DNA from: JAHBVH01 sp034437715
GTDB taxonomy: Bacteria > Chloroflexota > Anaerolineae > Caldilineales > Caldilineaceae
Assembly (NCBI GenBank): GCA_034437715.1
Contig: DAOTTR010000239.1
Location: forward strand, 1-6,412
Reading direction: 5' to 3'
DNA: 6,412 nucleotides
A program made the translations under genes and the position numbers. Below the pieces are notes generated by a model. The model was not told the origin of the DNA, did no database searches, and worked only from the letters and a program-made list of their open reading frames with translations. Below are positions 1-5,918 of this stretch, one piece after another; within the stretch, counting starts at the first letter, position 1; each line of letters starts with the position of its first letter.

Positions 1-434
1 CGGATAAAGCGGGCACCTTTGCTCGTTGCGGCTTCTTCCTCGACTGCGCCGACGACCACGATTCTTATATCGCTTTGGGTGGCCCAGGCGTTCCCCACGA
101 TAGCCGCCGCCGCCACAAAAGTCGCCAGCGGACCTTTGGCATCCACCGCGCCACGCCCATACAACACGGGGCCATCGCTCCCAGTTTCAATGCGTACAGG
201 GATATCACCAGGGACAGTATCAATGTGACCAAGCAGGATCACCGTATAAGTGGCCGTCTCTGCGCCTAGTTCGCCCACAGCATTCCCGACATCATCAACA
301 TAGGCGCGGGCATAGCCCAATTGCTGCATCTGCGCGACCAGCCAAATACTAGCAGCTGTCTCCTGGCGTGAAAGGGAAGGAATGGCGACCAGACCCTGTA
401 GCAGATCAACCGCTTGTACACGTTCGAGTGTCAT
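1..434 (-). CDS. lysK: [LysW]-lysine hydrolase LysK, N-terminal part, cut by the window edge
   Basis: This gene releases the finished lysine from the C-terminal glutamate of the carrier LysW, the last step of the carrier-bound AAA pathway in the cytoplasm. Reading leftwards from the ATG at 434, 144 codons are open to the window edge. The protein shows the M20 metallopeptidase fold signatures in order: LLGHIDTVPGD (residues 67-77, with metal ligand H70 and catalytic-site D72), GRGAVDAKGPLA (93-104, with bridging D98), and VVGAVEEEAATSKGARF (127-143, with the E132/E133 pair giving the general base and a metal ligand). The C-terminal dimerisation/metal domain lies outside the window. The start is 30 bases after the lysJ stop, and the first residues (MTLERVQAVDLLQGLVAIPS) match the usual M20 start. 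No clear Shine-Dalgarno is visible, so translation may be coupled to lysJ. ArgE/DapE relatives share the fold; the neighbours decide in favour of LysK. Whether it also releases ornithine cannot be seen. Confidence 0.93.
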   Translation of the reverse strand, partial: MTLERVQAVDLLQGLVAIPSLSRQETAASIWLVAQMQQLGYARAYVDDVGNAVGELGAETATYTVILLGHIDTVPGDIPVRIETGSDGPVLYGRGAVDAKGPLATFVAAAAIVGNAWATQSDIRIVVVGAVEEEAATSKGARFI

Positions 435-451
435 GGCTTATCGATTCTAAT

Positions 452-467
452 TGACTCAAGTGAGTCA
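452..467. repeat. 16-base perfect inverted repeat over the lysJ stop codon
   Basis: The sequence TGACTCAAGTGAGTCA has 7-base arms (TGACTCA/TGAGTCA) around a 2-base centre. It covers the lysJ stop codon (467-465) and most of the front half of the lysJ-lysK gap. As RNA it would fold with 6 pairs and a 4-base loop. No T-run follows on the minus strand, so it does not look like an intrinsic terminator. It could be a small protein operator, an RNA stem affecting lysJ/lysK coupling, or chance. Confidence 0.5.
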
Positions 468-1679
468 GGCTGGTAGTGTAGCCGCGATTGCAGCCACGCC
501 AATTTCAAGTTCTGCTTCGGAAAGGGTCAATGGCGGCAACAGACGCAAAACATTTGCGCCCGCGGGCAGCGCAATTACGCCATGCTCTTCCATCAAGATC
601 TTCAGGAACGGCCCGACTTTTTCGCGCAATTCAATCGCGATCATCATGCCCAGGCCGCGGATTCCGCGAATGCTGTCACGGCCCCCTAGCGTCTCGCGTA
701 AACGGGTAACAAAGTGTTCGCCCATCTGTGCGCTGCGCTCGATTAAGCCTTCTTCGTGGTAGACCTGCAACGCAGCCAGACCAGCGGCACAGGCAATTGG
801 GCTGCCGCCAAAGGTACTGCCATGTGCGCCCGGGGAGAGCGCCGCTTGTACTTGGTCGGTGTAGGCCAGCGCGCCCATGGGAAAGCCACCGCCAATACCC
901 TTGGCCATACAAATAATATCCGGCTGCAAGTCAAAATGTTGGAAGCCAAACCAGCGTCCTGTACGCCCAAAGCCCGTCTGAATTTCATCCAACACCAGCA
1001 GCGCCCCTCGCTCGCGACAGATTTGTTGCGCCCCGCGCAAATAGTCGCCATCGCCTATATTGACGCCACCTTCGCCCTGCACCACTTCCAGAATGACCAT
1101 AGCCGTCTGATCGGTGACAGCGGCATCCAGCTTGGCCAAACTGTTGTAGGCAACGTGGGTTGTCTCCAGCAAGGGTTCAAATGGTTTGCGATATTTGGGT
1201 TCCCAGGTCAACGAAACCGCGCCAATCGTGCGGCCATGAAAGCTACGCATGGTAGCAACCAAGCCGGTGCGGCCGGTCGTCAAACGCGCCAATTTAATCG
1301 CGCCATCGACAGCCTCGGCGCCACTGTTGGCCAGAAAAACATGCTGAAGATGGGCTGGCAATACCTTCGCCAACGCCGCGGAAAATTGGGCGCGCGTCTC
1401 ATTATACAGGAAATTGGGACACGCGATCAATTGGTGTGCCTGAGCAGCCAAGGCCGCGCTCAACTTGGGATGACAGTGGCCCAACATGGCAACGCCTTGG
1501 GCCGCAGTTAAATCCAGGTAGCGCTTGCCCGCCGTGTCAAACAACCAGGAGCCCTCCCCACGCACGATCACCGTATCGCCGCGCCGTTGGGTGGTACCAC
1601 CCAGAATGGCTTCCTCAACCTGGGCATAATTGGGTTCAGTCATTACTTCAGTCATTACTTCAGTCATCACTTCGCTCAT
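465..1679 (-). CDS. lysJ: [LysW]-aminoadipate semialdehyde aminotransferase LysJ
   Basis: This PLP-dependent class III aminotransferase converts LysW-bound aminoadipate semialdehyde to LysW-bound lysine, usually with glutamate as amino donor. With the start at 1679 the protein has 404 residues. The fold-type I landmarks are in order: NSGAEA (118-123, cofactor phosphate region), SFHGRT (146-151), GEGG (202-205), LVLDEIQTGFGRTG (228-241, with D231 for the pyridine nitrogen), MAKGIGGGFPMGA (258-270, with Schiff-base K260) and GSTFGG (287-292). The start at 1679 is chosen because AAAGGA (1694-1689) lies 9 bases upstream. A longer reading from 1718 would begin inside a strong hairpin and add 13 residues unlike the family. 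Its first 15 residues are a repeat with four in-frame ATGs, at 1679, 1667, 1655 and 1643; the last would give 392 residues, closer to the family's usual length. The gene follows lysZ by 91 bases and precedes lysK by 30. ArgD relatives are very similar, so the lysine assignment rests on lysW, lysX and lysZ. Confidence 0.95.
   Translation of the reverse strand: MSEVMTEVMTEVMTEPNYAQVEEAILGGTTQRRGDTVIVRGEGSWLFDTAGKRYLDLTAAQGVAMLGHCHPKLSAALAAQAHQLIACPNFLYNETRAQFSAALAKVLPAHLQHVFLANSGAEAVDGAIKLARLTTGRTGLVATMRSFHGRTIGAVSLTWEPKYRKPFEPLLETTHVAYNSLAKLDAAVTDQTAMVILEVVQGEGGVNIGDGDYLRGAQQICRERGALLVLDEIQTGFGRTGRWFGFQHFDLQPDIICMAKGIGGGFPMGALAYTDQVQAALSPGAHGSTFGGSPIACAAGLAALQVYHEEGLIERSAQMGEHFVTRLRETLGGRDSIRGIRGLGMMIAIELREKVGPFLKILMEEHGVIALPAGANVLRLLPPLTLSEAELEIGVAAIAATLPA
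1635..1679 (-). repeat. 12-base tandem repeat at the start of lysJ
   Basis: On the minus strand the unit ATGACTGAAGTA occurs twice perfectly (1667-1656 and 1655-1644). It is preceded by a diverged copy, ATGAGCGAAGTG (1679-1668), and followed by a partial copy, ATGACTGAA (1643-1635). It encodes MSEV-MTEV-MTEV-MTE. Because the unit is a multiple of three, gain or loss of a copy keeps the reading frame. Every copy carries an ATG, but only the first has a Shine-Dalgarno at normal distance. Confidence 0.9.
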
Positions 1680-1688
1680 CGTTCTCGA

Positions 1689-1694
1689 TCCTTT
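1689..1694 (-). promoter_or_regulatory. Ribosome binding site deciding the lysJ start
   Basis: AAAGGA on the minus strand lies 9 bases before the ATG at 1679. It is the only purine-rich anti-Shine-Dalgarno match near the candidate starts. It supports 1679 over the upstream in-frame ATG at 1718 and over the three ATGs inside the repeat. Confidence 0.6.
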
Positions 1695-1704
1695 GCGATT
1701 ATGG

Positions 1705-1740
1705 CCTGGGCGCGCCACCGTCTCTGGCGGCGTGCCCAGG
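1705..1740 (-). other. Strong intergenic RNA hairpin between lysZ and lysJ
   Basis: On the transcribed strand CCTGGGCACGCCGCC (1740-1726) and GGTGGCGCGCCCAGG (1719-1705) form a 15-position stem with one A-C mismatch, one G-U pair and a six-base loop, AGAGAC. The stem is very GC-rich. It sits 31 bases downstream of the lysZ stop, 10 bases before the lysJ Shine-Dalgarno and 25 before its ATG. No T-run follows, so a classical intrinsic terminator is unlikely. A processing or stability stem that sets lysZ:lysJ ratios, or a translation-modulating structure, is a better reading. This is inference. Confidence 0.7.
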
Positions 1741-1770
1741 GCGCGTTCCCGGCTGAATCGTTACTATGTC

Positions 1771-2574
1771 TTATTGAATTTGGGTACCGCCGCCGTTGAG
1801 CGCATTGGTGATCGGCTGTTCGCCGCGCCCATCCGCAAAGATCACCTTTTGGACCCCTTCGCCAATCGCTTCGACGGCGCCCATGACCTTCTTCTTCATG
1901 CGCCCTTCGGCATATTGCATAAAATCTTCGGCCTTGGCCCGCGGGATCTCGCGGATTAGGCTGGATTCGTCGGGGAAATTGCGCAGCAGGCCAGGGACAT
2001 TGCTCAGGATCACCAACGCTTCAGCGTGTAGCGCGGCGGCAACCATGGCGGCAGCGCGGTCACCATCCACGTTGATCGCTTCGCCTTGATCCGAAGCGCC
2101 GGGCGGAGTTAAAACCGGGAAATAGCCACTACCCGCGAGCAATTGCAACAGATCGGTGTTGACGCGCTCAACTGTGCCCGTCCAATCGTCGCGCAGGACC
2201 ATGCGTTTGCCATTAACGCGCACACGCAGCGTATCCTTGCGCTTGCCTTCAAAAATACGCCCATCCAAGCCACTCAATCCAACCGCATTAACGCCTGCGC
2301 GCTGCAACTTTTCAACCCACATCTTGTTCAATTGCCCACAGTAGACCATTTCAAAGATCTCCAATGTGCGGCGGTCAGTGCGACGGCTGACATAGCCACT
2401 CTCGCTGGTGACAAATTCGGGTGGATGGCCCAACGCCTCGGCCACTTCATTGGTCGTCTCGGCTCCGCCATGAATGAGGAGCAATTCACGGCCAGCTGCA
2501 CGCAGCGCGGCAATATCGGCCACAATAGCATCGACGTTCAGATCTTTTCCCCCACCGACTTTGATCACGATCAT
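1771..2574 (-). CDS. lysZ: [LysW]-aminoadipate 6-kinase LysZ
   Basis: This amino acid kinase family (ArgB-like) enzyme phosphorylates the side-chain carboxylate of LysW-bound alpha-aminoadipate with ATP, preparing it for reduction by LysY. The 267-residue length is normal for the family. Visible motifs are VIKVGGG (3-9, with the phosphate-binding K5), LLIHGGAETTN (32-42), SGYVSRRTDRRT (59-70, substrate loop), INVDGDRAAAMVAAAL (167-182, with the conserved D170), LSNVPGLL (190-197) and GRMKKKVMGAVEAI (224-237, lysine-rich ATP site). The ATG at 2574 places MIVIKVGGG directly at the N-terminus, as expected. No strong Shine-Dalgarno is seen, only a purine-rich AGAAAGCTAGAA stretch. It is the first gene of the lysZ-lysJ-lysK unit and has its own candidate promoter at 2644-2617. 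N-acetylglutamate kinase (ArgB) is the alternative; the HGGAETTN loop and the lysW/lysX context favour LysZ. Confidence 0.94.
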   Translation of the reverse strand: MIVIKVGGGKDLNVDAIVADIAALRAAGRELLLIHGGAETTNEVAEALGHPPEFVTSESGYVSRRTDRRTLEIFEMVYCGQLNKMWVEKLQRAGVNAVGLSGLDGRIFEGKRKDTLRVRVNGKRMVLRDDWTGTVERVNTDLLQLLAGSGYFPVLTPPGASDQGEAINVDGDRAAAMVAAALHAEALVILSNVPGLLRNFPDESSLIREIPRAKAEDFMQYAEGRMKKKVMGAVEAIGEGVQKVIFADGRGEQPITNALNGGGTQIQ

Positions 2575-2616
2575 GCGCGTTCTAGCTTTCTGTTGGTTGG
2601 TTTAGCTTGGCAGGAA

Positions 2617-2644
2617 ATCATAACATCGTTCTCGATTTGCTCAA
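2617..2644 (-). promoter_or_regulatory. Candidate sigma70-type promoter for lysZJK
   Basis: On the minus strand TTGAGC (2644-2639, 4 of 6 to the -35 consensus) is followed by a 16-base spacer and TATGAT (2622-2617, 5 of 6 to the -10). The spacer ends in TGT, which makes an extended -10 (TGnTATGAT). Transcription would begin near 2610, leaving about 36 bases of leader before the lysZ ATG at 2574. The position suits a promoter that makes the second half of the pathway independent of the first. Confidence 0.6.
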
Positions 2645-2649
2645 AACAA

Positions 2650-2665
2650 TTGCCCATCAGGGCAA
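2650..2665. repeat. Perfect palindrome next to the lysZ promoter
   Basis: TTGCCC-ATCA-GGGCAA is a perfect 6-base inverted repeat with a 4-base centre, 5 bases upstream of the candidate lysZ -35. The location suits an operator or activator site. On the minus strand it is followed by TTGTTTTG, so a weak terminator for leftward readthrough from the methyltransferase gene is an alternative. Confidence 0.4.
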
Positions 2666-2710
2666 GGCTTCTGTATATGCATCGCTAAATTCTCACTTTC
2701 GTGACGGCAA

Positions 2711-2741
2711 TTGTACAGATTCTGATGAACTGATCTATAAT
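2711..2741 (+). promoter_or_regulatory. Candidate promoter for the plus-strand hypothetical gene
   Basis: A perfect -10 hexamer, TATAAT (2736-2741), lies 25 bases before the ATG at 2767. The best -35 is TTGTAC (2711-2716) with a long 19-base spacer and only three matches, so the -35 is weak. The leader would be short, about 17-20 bases, and would still contain the AAAAGG ribosome binding site at 2756-2761. Confidence 0.5.
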
Positions 2742-2766
2742 CCGCTACTAGCAAGAAAAGGTAGAA

Positions 2767-3111
2767 ATGCAGGTCGAACAGGCTAATTTCAAAATGAATA
2801 ATCATATACTTAGTCTACCTGTCATGATTCCTGACATCAACTCTATTCGTGTATTTGCCCAAGCATTGCACGCGCACGGCGAAGTCTGGTCCGGTATGTT
2901 CGAAGGTTGGCCAGCCTCGTATACACCAGAAGATCAAACAAACCGCCCGGCTAATTCCAGCATGACCTTTATCCCAGCAGAATTTTTTGTAGGTGTTAGC
3001 GAAATCTGGCATATCGCGATTGCTTGGGAAGATGGTAAAGACGAGCCACCTGTAGAACTAGAAAATCGCCGCGGCCTCGATGGTCAGAGCCGAGTCACAT
3101 ATCTTGAATGA
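2767..3111 (+). CDS. Hypothetical acidic 114-residue protein
   Basis: I do not recognise this protein. It encodes 114 residues with about 16 acidic and 7 basic side chains, four tryptophans (W41, W48, W81, W87), no cysteine, no signal peptide and no membrane segment, so a soluble cytoplasmic protein is likely. The middle (residues 38-90) alternates aromatic and glycine/proline segments such as WSGMFEGWP and FIPAEFFVGVSEIWHIAIAW, which could be beta-rich. The start at 2767 is supported by AAAAGG (2756-2761) five bases upstream and by TATAAT at 2736. The next in-frame ATG (2794) lacks a ribosome binding site. It is the only plus-strand gene, it converges on the methyltransferase gene with 22 bases between stop codons, and it diverges from lysZ. 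Codons such as ATA, CTA, AGT, GTA and CGA are commoner here than in the lys genes, and base composition looks more AT-rich. That suggests a separate origin. A role in lysine synthesis is not implied. Confidence 0.75.
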   Translation: MQVEQANFKMNNHILSLPVMIPDINSIRVFAQALHAHGEVWSGMFEGWPASYTPEDQTNRPANSSMTFIPAEFFVGVSEIWHIAIAWEDGKDEPPVELENRRGLDGQSRVTYLE

Positions 3112-3133
3112 GCAAATGTTCATTCCAAGCCAT

Positions 3134-3751
3134 CTAGCGGCGATAGAGGGCGCGAAACCGTAGCGCAGGTCCAGCGTCCACACCAGGTAACACCTCCAGG
3201 CTGATTTCCTGTAGCCCAACAGTGCAGAAATGGTCGAGCTCGGTGCGGGTTAAAGGCCACGGCGGACCGGATCGACCTTCGGCGCGCTGCGCACCCAGTG
3301 AAAAAACAAACAGTTCGCCGCCTGGGGCCACAAAGGTGGCAATCGCGGCGATCGTTTGCGCCCGTAGCGCGATGGGCAAGGCTTGCACTGTAAAGATTTC
3401 CAGCACAAAGTCGAATGCGCCTTGCCAGTCGGCGGGTGGCACAAAGAGATCAGCGACGACATAGGTGACGGCACTCTGCGGGAAACGCGCTTGGCACCAA
3501 GCCACTGCGCGCGGTGACACATCAAATGCAGTCACGGCAAAGCCCCGTTGCGCCAATTCTTCAGCATCATCGCCCAATCCACAACCGATCACCAAGGCGC
3601 GCTGCCCGTCGCTGTGCAGATTGACCGCTTGCGCCCATTGCAGAAAAGCCGGTCTTGGTTGCAAAACGGCCCAGGGCACAGCTTGTCCATTACCCTGAGC
3701 ATTGGCATAGACTTCATCAAACCAGGATGTAGCATTGCGATCTGTGGTCAT
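3134..3751 (-). CDS. Class I SAM-dependent methyltransferase, TPMT-like
   Basis: This predicted soluble methyltransferase has 205 residues and an unknown acceptor substrate. The Rossmann-type signatures are clear: a leading AVPWAVLQPRPAFLQW block (24-39) like the substrate-side helix of thiopurine methyltransferase-like proteins, motif I ALVIGCGLGDDAEEL (52-66), the acidic end of strand 2 in VTAFDVSP (73-80, with D77 for the ribose), YVVADLF (97-103), FDFVLEIFTVQALP (113-126) and VAPGGELFVFS (141-151). It starts 28 bases after the lysY stop and runs in the same direction, so it is probably the last gene of the dehydrogenase-lysW-lysX-lysY transcript. Its ribosome binding site is poor. It ends tail to tail with the plus-strand hypothetical gene. 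No step of the LysW pathway needs methylation, so the association may be only positional. Alternatives are a small-molecule detoxifying S- or N-methyltransferase. Confidence 0.88.
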   Translation of the reverse strand: MTTDRNATSWFDEVYANAQGNGQAVPWAVLQPRPAFLQWAQAVNLHSDGQRALVIGCGLGDDAEELAQRGFAVTAFDVSPRAVAWCQARFPQSAVTYVVADLFVPPADWQGAFDFVLEIFTVQALPIALRAQTIAAIATFVAPGGELFVFSLGAQRAEGRSGPPWPLTRTELDHFCTVGLQEISLEVLPGVDAGPALRFRALYRR

Positions 3752-3779
3752 AGTGTTTTTACAAGCAGTTGATACGCGA

Positions 3780-4835
3780 TCAAATTGGGTGCAAGCCAGA
3801 AAAGCCTAACCCCGTCGTTTCGTCCCAGCCCAGCATCAGATTCATACATTGCACAGCCGTGCCCGAAGCGCCCTTCATCAGATTATCGATGGCGCTAATA
3901 GCGACGACACGACCACTAACTTCGTCCAATTCAAAGCCGACATCGGCGTAATTGCTGCCGGACAGAATCTTGGGTTCGGGGTAGCGATAGATGCCGGTTT
4001 TCTCTTTGACCAAGCGCACGAACGGTTCATTGCGATAGCTCTGTCGGTAGGCGCGCCAGAGGTCTTTTTCGCTTACCCCTGGCTTGACAAAGAGATGAGC
4101 CGTCGCCAGCACCCCGCGCACATTGTCTACCGCCGTAGCACTCAGATGAACCTCGGTCTGCGCACCACTGCGGCCAATCGCTTGCAAAATTTCTGCCGTG
4201 TGTCGGTGCCCGGTGGGGGCAAAGCTGCGCATTACACCGGAGCGCTCGGGGTGATGGGTAGAGTCGCTCGACTTGTTGCCCCCCTCGCTGCTGCCGACTT
4301 TGACTTCGCACACAACCCCGCGACTTAGATCGACCAGATCATTCGCAAAGAGCGGCCAAATCGCCAAATTGGTGGCAGTGGCATTACACCCGACACCACT
4401 CACATAGCGCGCCTGCCCCAGTTCGGCCCGATGAAATTCGGGCAACCCATAGACAAACTTGGCCAGCCAATCGGGATTGGCGTGGGCCTTGCCATACCAA
4501 CGCACATAGTCATCCGGGTTGCGCAGACGAAAATCGGCGCTCAGATCGATAATGCGCTCGGCCAAGGCCGCAAAGGCATCAATGCGTTCCATGGCCCCAC
4601 CATGTGGCAGGCAAAGAAAAAGCAGATCACAGGCTTCGATATCCGTGGCACTCACAAATTGCAGCTTGGTGCGCCCGCGCAAATTGGGATGGGTGAAATG
4701 CACAAAGGCTCCCGCATTGCGTTCGCTGGTCACCTGTTTAACTTCGACATGCGGGTGATCCAGCAACAGCCGCAGCAGTTCGCCGCCGACATAGCCGGAT
4801 CCACCGATGATTGAAACACTGATCCGTGCGGTCAT
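3780..4835 (-). CDS. lysY: [LysW]-aminoadipate semialdehyde-forming reductase LysY (ArgC-like)
   Basis: This NADPH-dependent enzyme reduces LysW-bound aminoadipyl phosphate, made by LysZ, to the semialdehyde used by LysJ. The 351 residues match the usual ArgC/LysY length. The N-terminal dinucleotide-binding motif IIGGSGYVGGELLRLL is at 9-24, followed by FLCLPHGGAM (73-82) and IDLSADFRL (96-104). The catalytic cysteine is C150 in VSGVGCNATA (145-154), and the GHRHTAEI block (209-216) carries the active-site histidine. KVGSSEGGNKSSDSTHHPE (179-197) and NLMKGASGTAVQCMN (318-332) are typical of this subfamily. The ATG at 4835 has AAGGAAG seven bases upstream. The gene lies 47 bases after lysX and 28 before the methyltransferase gene. 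N-acetyl-glutamyl-phosphate reductase (ArgC) is the close alternative; the lysX-lysW neighbours decide. Confidence 0.95.
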   Translation of the reverse strand: MTARISVSIIGGSGYVGGELLRLLLDHPHVEVKQVTSERNAGAFVHFTHPNLRGRTKLQFVSATDIEACDLLFLCLPHGGAMERIDAFAALAERIIDLSADFRLRNPDDYVRWYGKAHANPDWLAKFVYGLPEFHRAELGQARYVSGVGCNATATNLAIWPLFANDLVDLSRGVVCEVKVGSSEGGNKSSDSTHHPERSGVMRSFAPTGHRHTAEILQAIGRSGAQTEVHLSATAVDNVRGVLATAHLFVKPGVSEKDLWRAYRQSYRNEPFVRLVKEKTGIYRYPEPKILSGSNYADVGFELDEVSGRVVAISAIDNLMKGASGTAVQCMNLMLGWDETTGLGFSGLHPI

Positions 4836-4882
4836 GCTCCTACTTCCTTCGTCAAATCCTTGGCAAACGCTTGGGTACAGAA

Positions 4883-5827
4883 TTAGTCAGCCGAGACGCC
4901 ACCGGTCAACGAGATGGGCAAATAGGGCTGCCGTTCTCCCTGTTGCCAGCCATTGGCCGCAGCCCAACCATCCTTGCCCACGCGCAAAATAAAATCGACC
5001 ATGCGCGCCGGAATATCGACACCGGTTGGGGCAATGCTATTGCGGAATTCCATGGTATAGTTGACTTCGTTGATCAACAGACCCCGATCGGGGTCTTCAA
5101 AGACATCAATCGCCACCACGCCTCCGCCCACCGCTTTGGCCGCGCGCAGACAAATATCATTCAATTCGGGCGTCACCACACAATTGCTCGATTTGCCGCC
5201 GCGCGCCGTGTTCGTGATCCAGTGTGCCGAATCGCGATAGATGGCGCAGATCGTTTCGTTGCCCACCACAAAGGCGCGAATATCACGCTCGGGCTTGGCA
5301 ATGTACTCTTGGATATAGAAGATGCTGTGGTGATAGCTGCCCAACACCTCTTTGTGCTCGAGAATCGCTTCGGCGGCGTCGCGATCGTTGATCTTGCTCA
5401 ACAGCCGACCCCAGGAACCGACCGACGGTTTGAGCACGACGGGATAGCCCAATTCCTCGATTGCGCGCAGAGCGCTTTCGGGCGTATAGGCAATCAGCAC
5501 GCGTGGCTGTGGCACATTGGCAGCAGTCAGCGCGCTGGTGGTTTGCAACTTGTTGCCACAAACATCGGCAACCTGGGCCGTATTCACGGTAGAAATGCCG
5601 CGGTCGTTCAAAATGCGCAGGCTGTACAGGGCGCGGCCATGGTTGATACAGCGCTCCACCACTACATCATAGTGGCTGTATTGCTCGGCAGCACCCTGCA
5701 CCGCGGTAATATCAAAGATCATCTCCTGGTCGTCCAGCAGATCAAAATCAACGCCGCGTTGCTCCAACGCCGTAAAGAGCAATTTTTCCTCAGCACGCAC
5801 ACGACTATAAATTACACCAATTTTCAT
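4883..5827 (-). CDS. lysX: LysW-AAA ligase LysX (RimK-type ATP-grasp)
   Basis: This ATP-grasp ligase joins the amino group of alpha-aminoadipate to the C-terminal glutamate side chain of LysW, which protects it and marks it for the later enzymes. The protein has 314 residues. The N-terminal domain begins MKIGVIYSRVRAEEKLL. ATP-grasp residues are seen as K93 (CGNKLQT), K133 (VVLKPSVGSWGR, 130-141), E174 (IQEYI), D182/R184 (RDIRAF), D241 (VVAIDVF), and E254 and N256 (INEVNYTMEFRN, 252-263), the last being metal ligands. The loop TNTARGGKSSN (205-215) is typical of LysX. About 30 residues after GVDIPARMVDFILRV form a C-terminal tail beyond the shorter (about 280-residue) forms I know from Thermus. 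The ATG at 5827 is preceded by AAAAGGTGA, a good ribosome binding site. The glutamate-specific paralogue ArgX is the alternative; I cannot separate the two by eye. Confidence 0.94.
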   Translation of the reverse strand: MKIGVIYSRVRAEEKLLFTALEQRGVDFDLLDDQEMIFDITAVQGAAEQYSHYDVVVERCINHGRALYSLRILNDRGISTVNTAQVADVCGNKLQTTSALTAANVPQPRVLIAYTPESALRAIEELGYPVVLKPSVGSWGRLLSKINDRDAAEAILEHKEVLGSYHHSIFYIQEYIAKPERDIRAFVVGNETICAIYRDSAHWITNTARGGKSSNCVVTPELNDICLRAAKAVGGGVVAIDVFEDPDRGLLINEVNYTMEFRNSIAPTGVDIPARMVDFILRVGKDGWAAANGWQQGERQPYLPISLTGGVSAD

Positions 5828-5918
5828 CTATTCACCTTTTACACTTATGTAGTTTTCACAGTGAGGCAAAGTTGTTCTTTGGCAACTGTTGATTTGCGAG
5901 CCAGCCTTTTCGCGAAAT

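Noticed and set aside
452..467. TGACTCA as a Gcn4/AP-1 site, tempting next to an amino acid gene
   Set aside because: That regulator is eukaryotic; the match in a bacterial operon is coincidence. Only the palindrome itself is kept.
756..1511. Plus-strand open frame of 251 codons opposite lysJ
   Set aside because: It overlaps the conserved aminotransferase on the opposite strand, with no domain signature and no ribosome binding context.
1680..1718. Longer lysJ start at 1718 adding 13 residues
   Set aside because: The ATG falls inside the strong hairpin, has no ribosome binding site, and the added residues do not resemble aminotransferase N-termini.
1705..1740. Intrinsic terminator between lysZ and lysJ
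   Set aside because: There is no U-run after the stem, and lysJ has no visible promoter of its own, so termination here would silence it.
2575..2766. ArgR-type box or lysine riboswitch upstream of lysZ
   Set aside because: No ARG-box-like 18-base palindrome is seen, and the predicted leader of about 36 bases is far too short for a lysine riboswitch.
3106..3125. Bidirectional terminator between the hypothetical gene and the methyltransferase gene (GAATGA/TCATTC)
   Set aside because: The stem is only six AT-rich pairs with an eight-base loop and no T-run; too weak to support.
2575..3133. Insertion sequence carrying the plus-strand gene
   Set aside because: No transposase, no terminal inverted repeats and no target-site duplication could be found around the gene.
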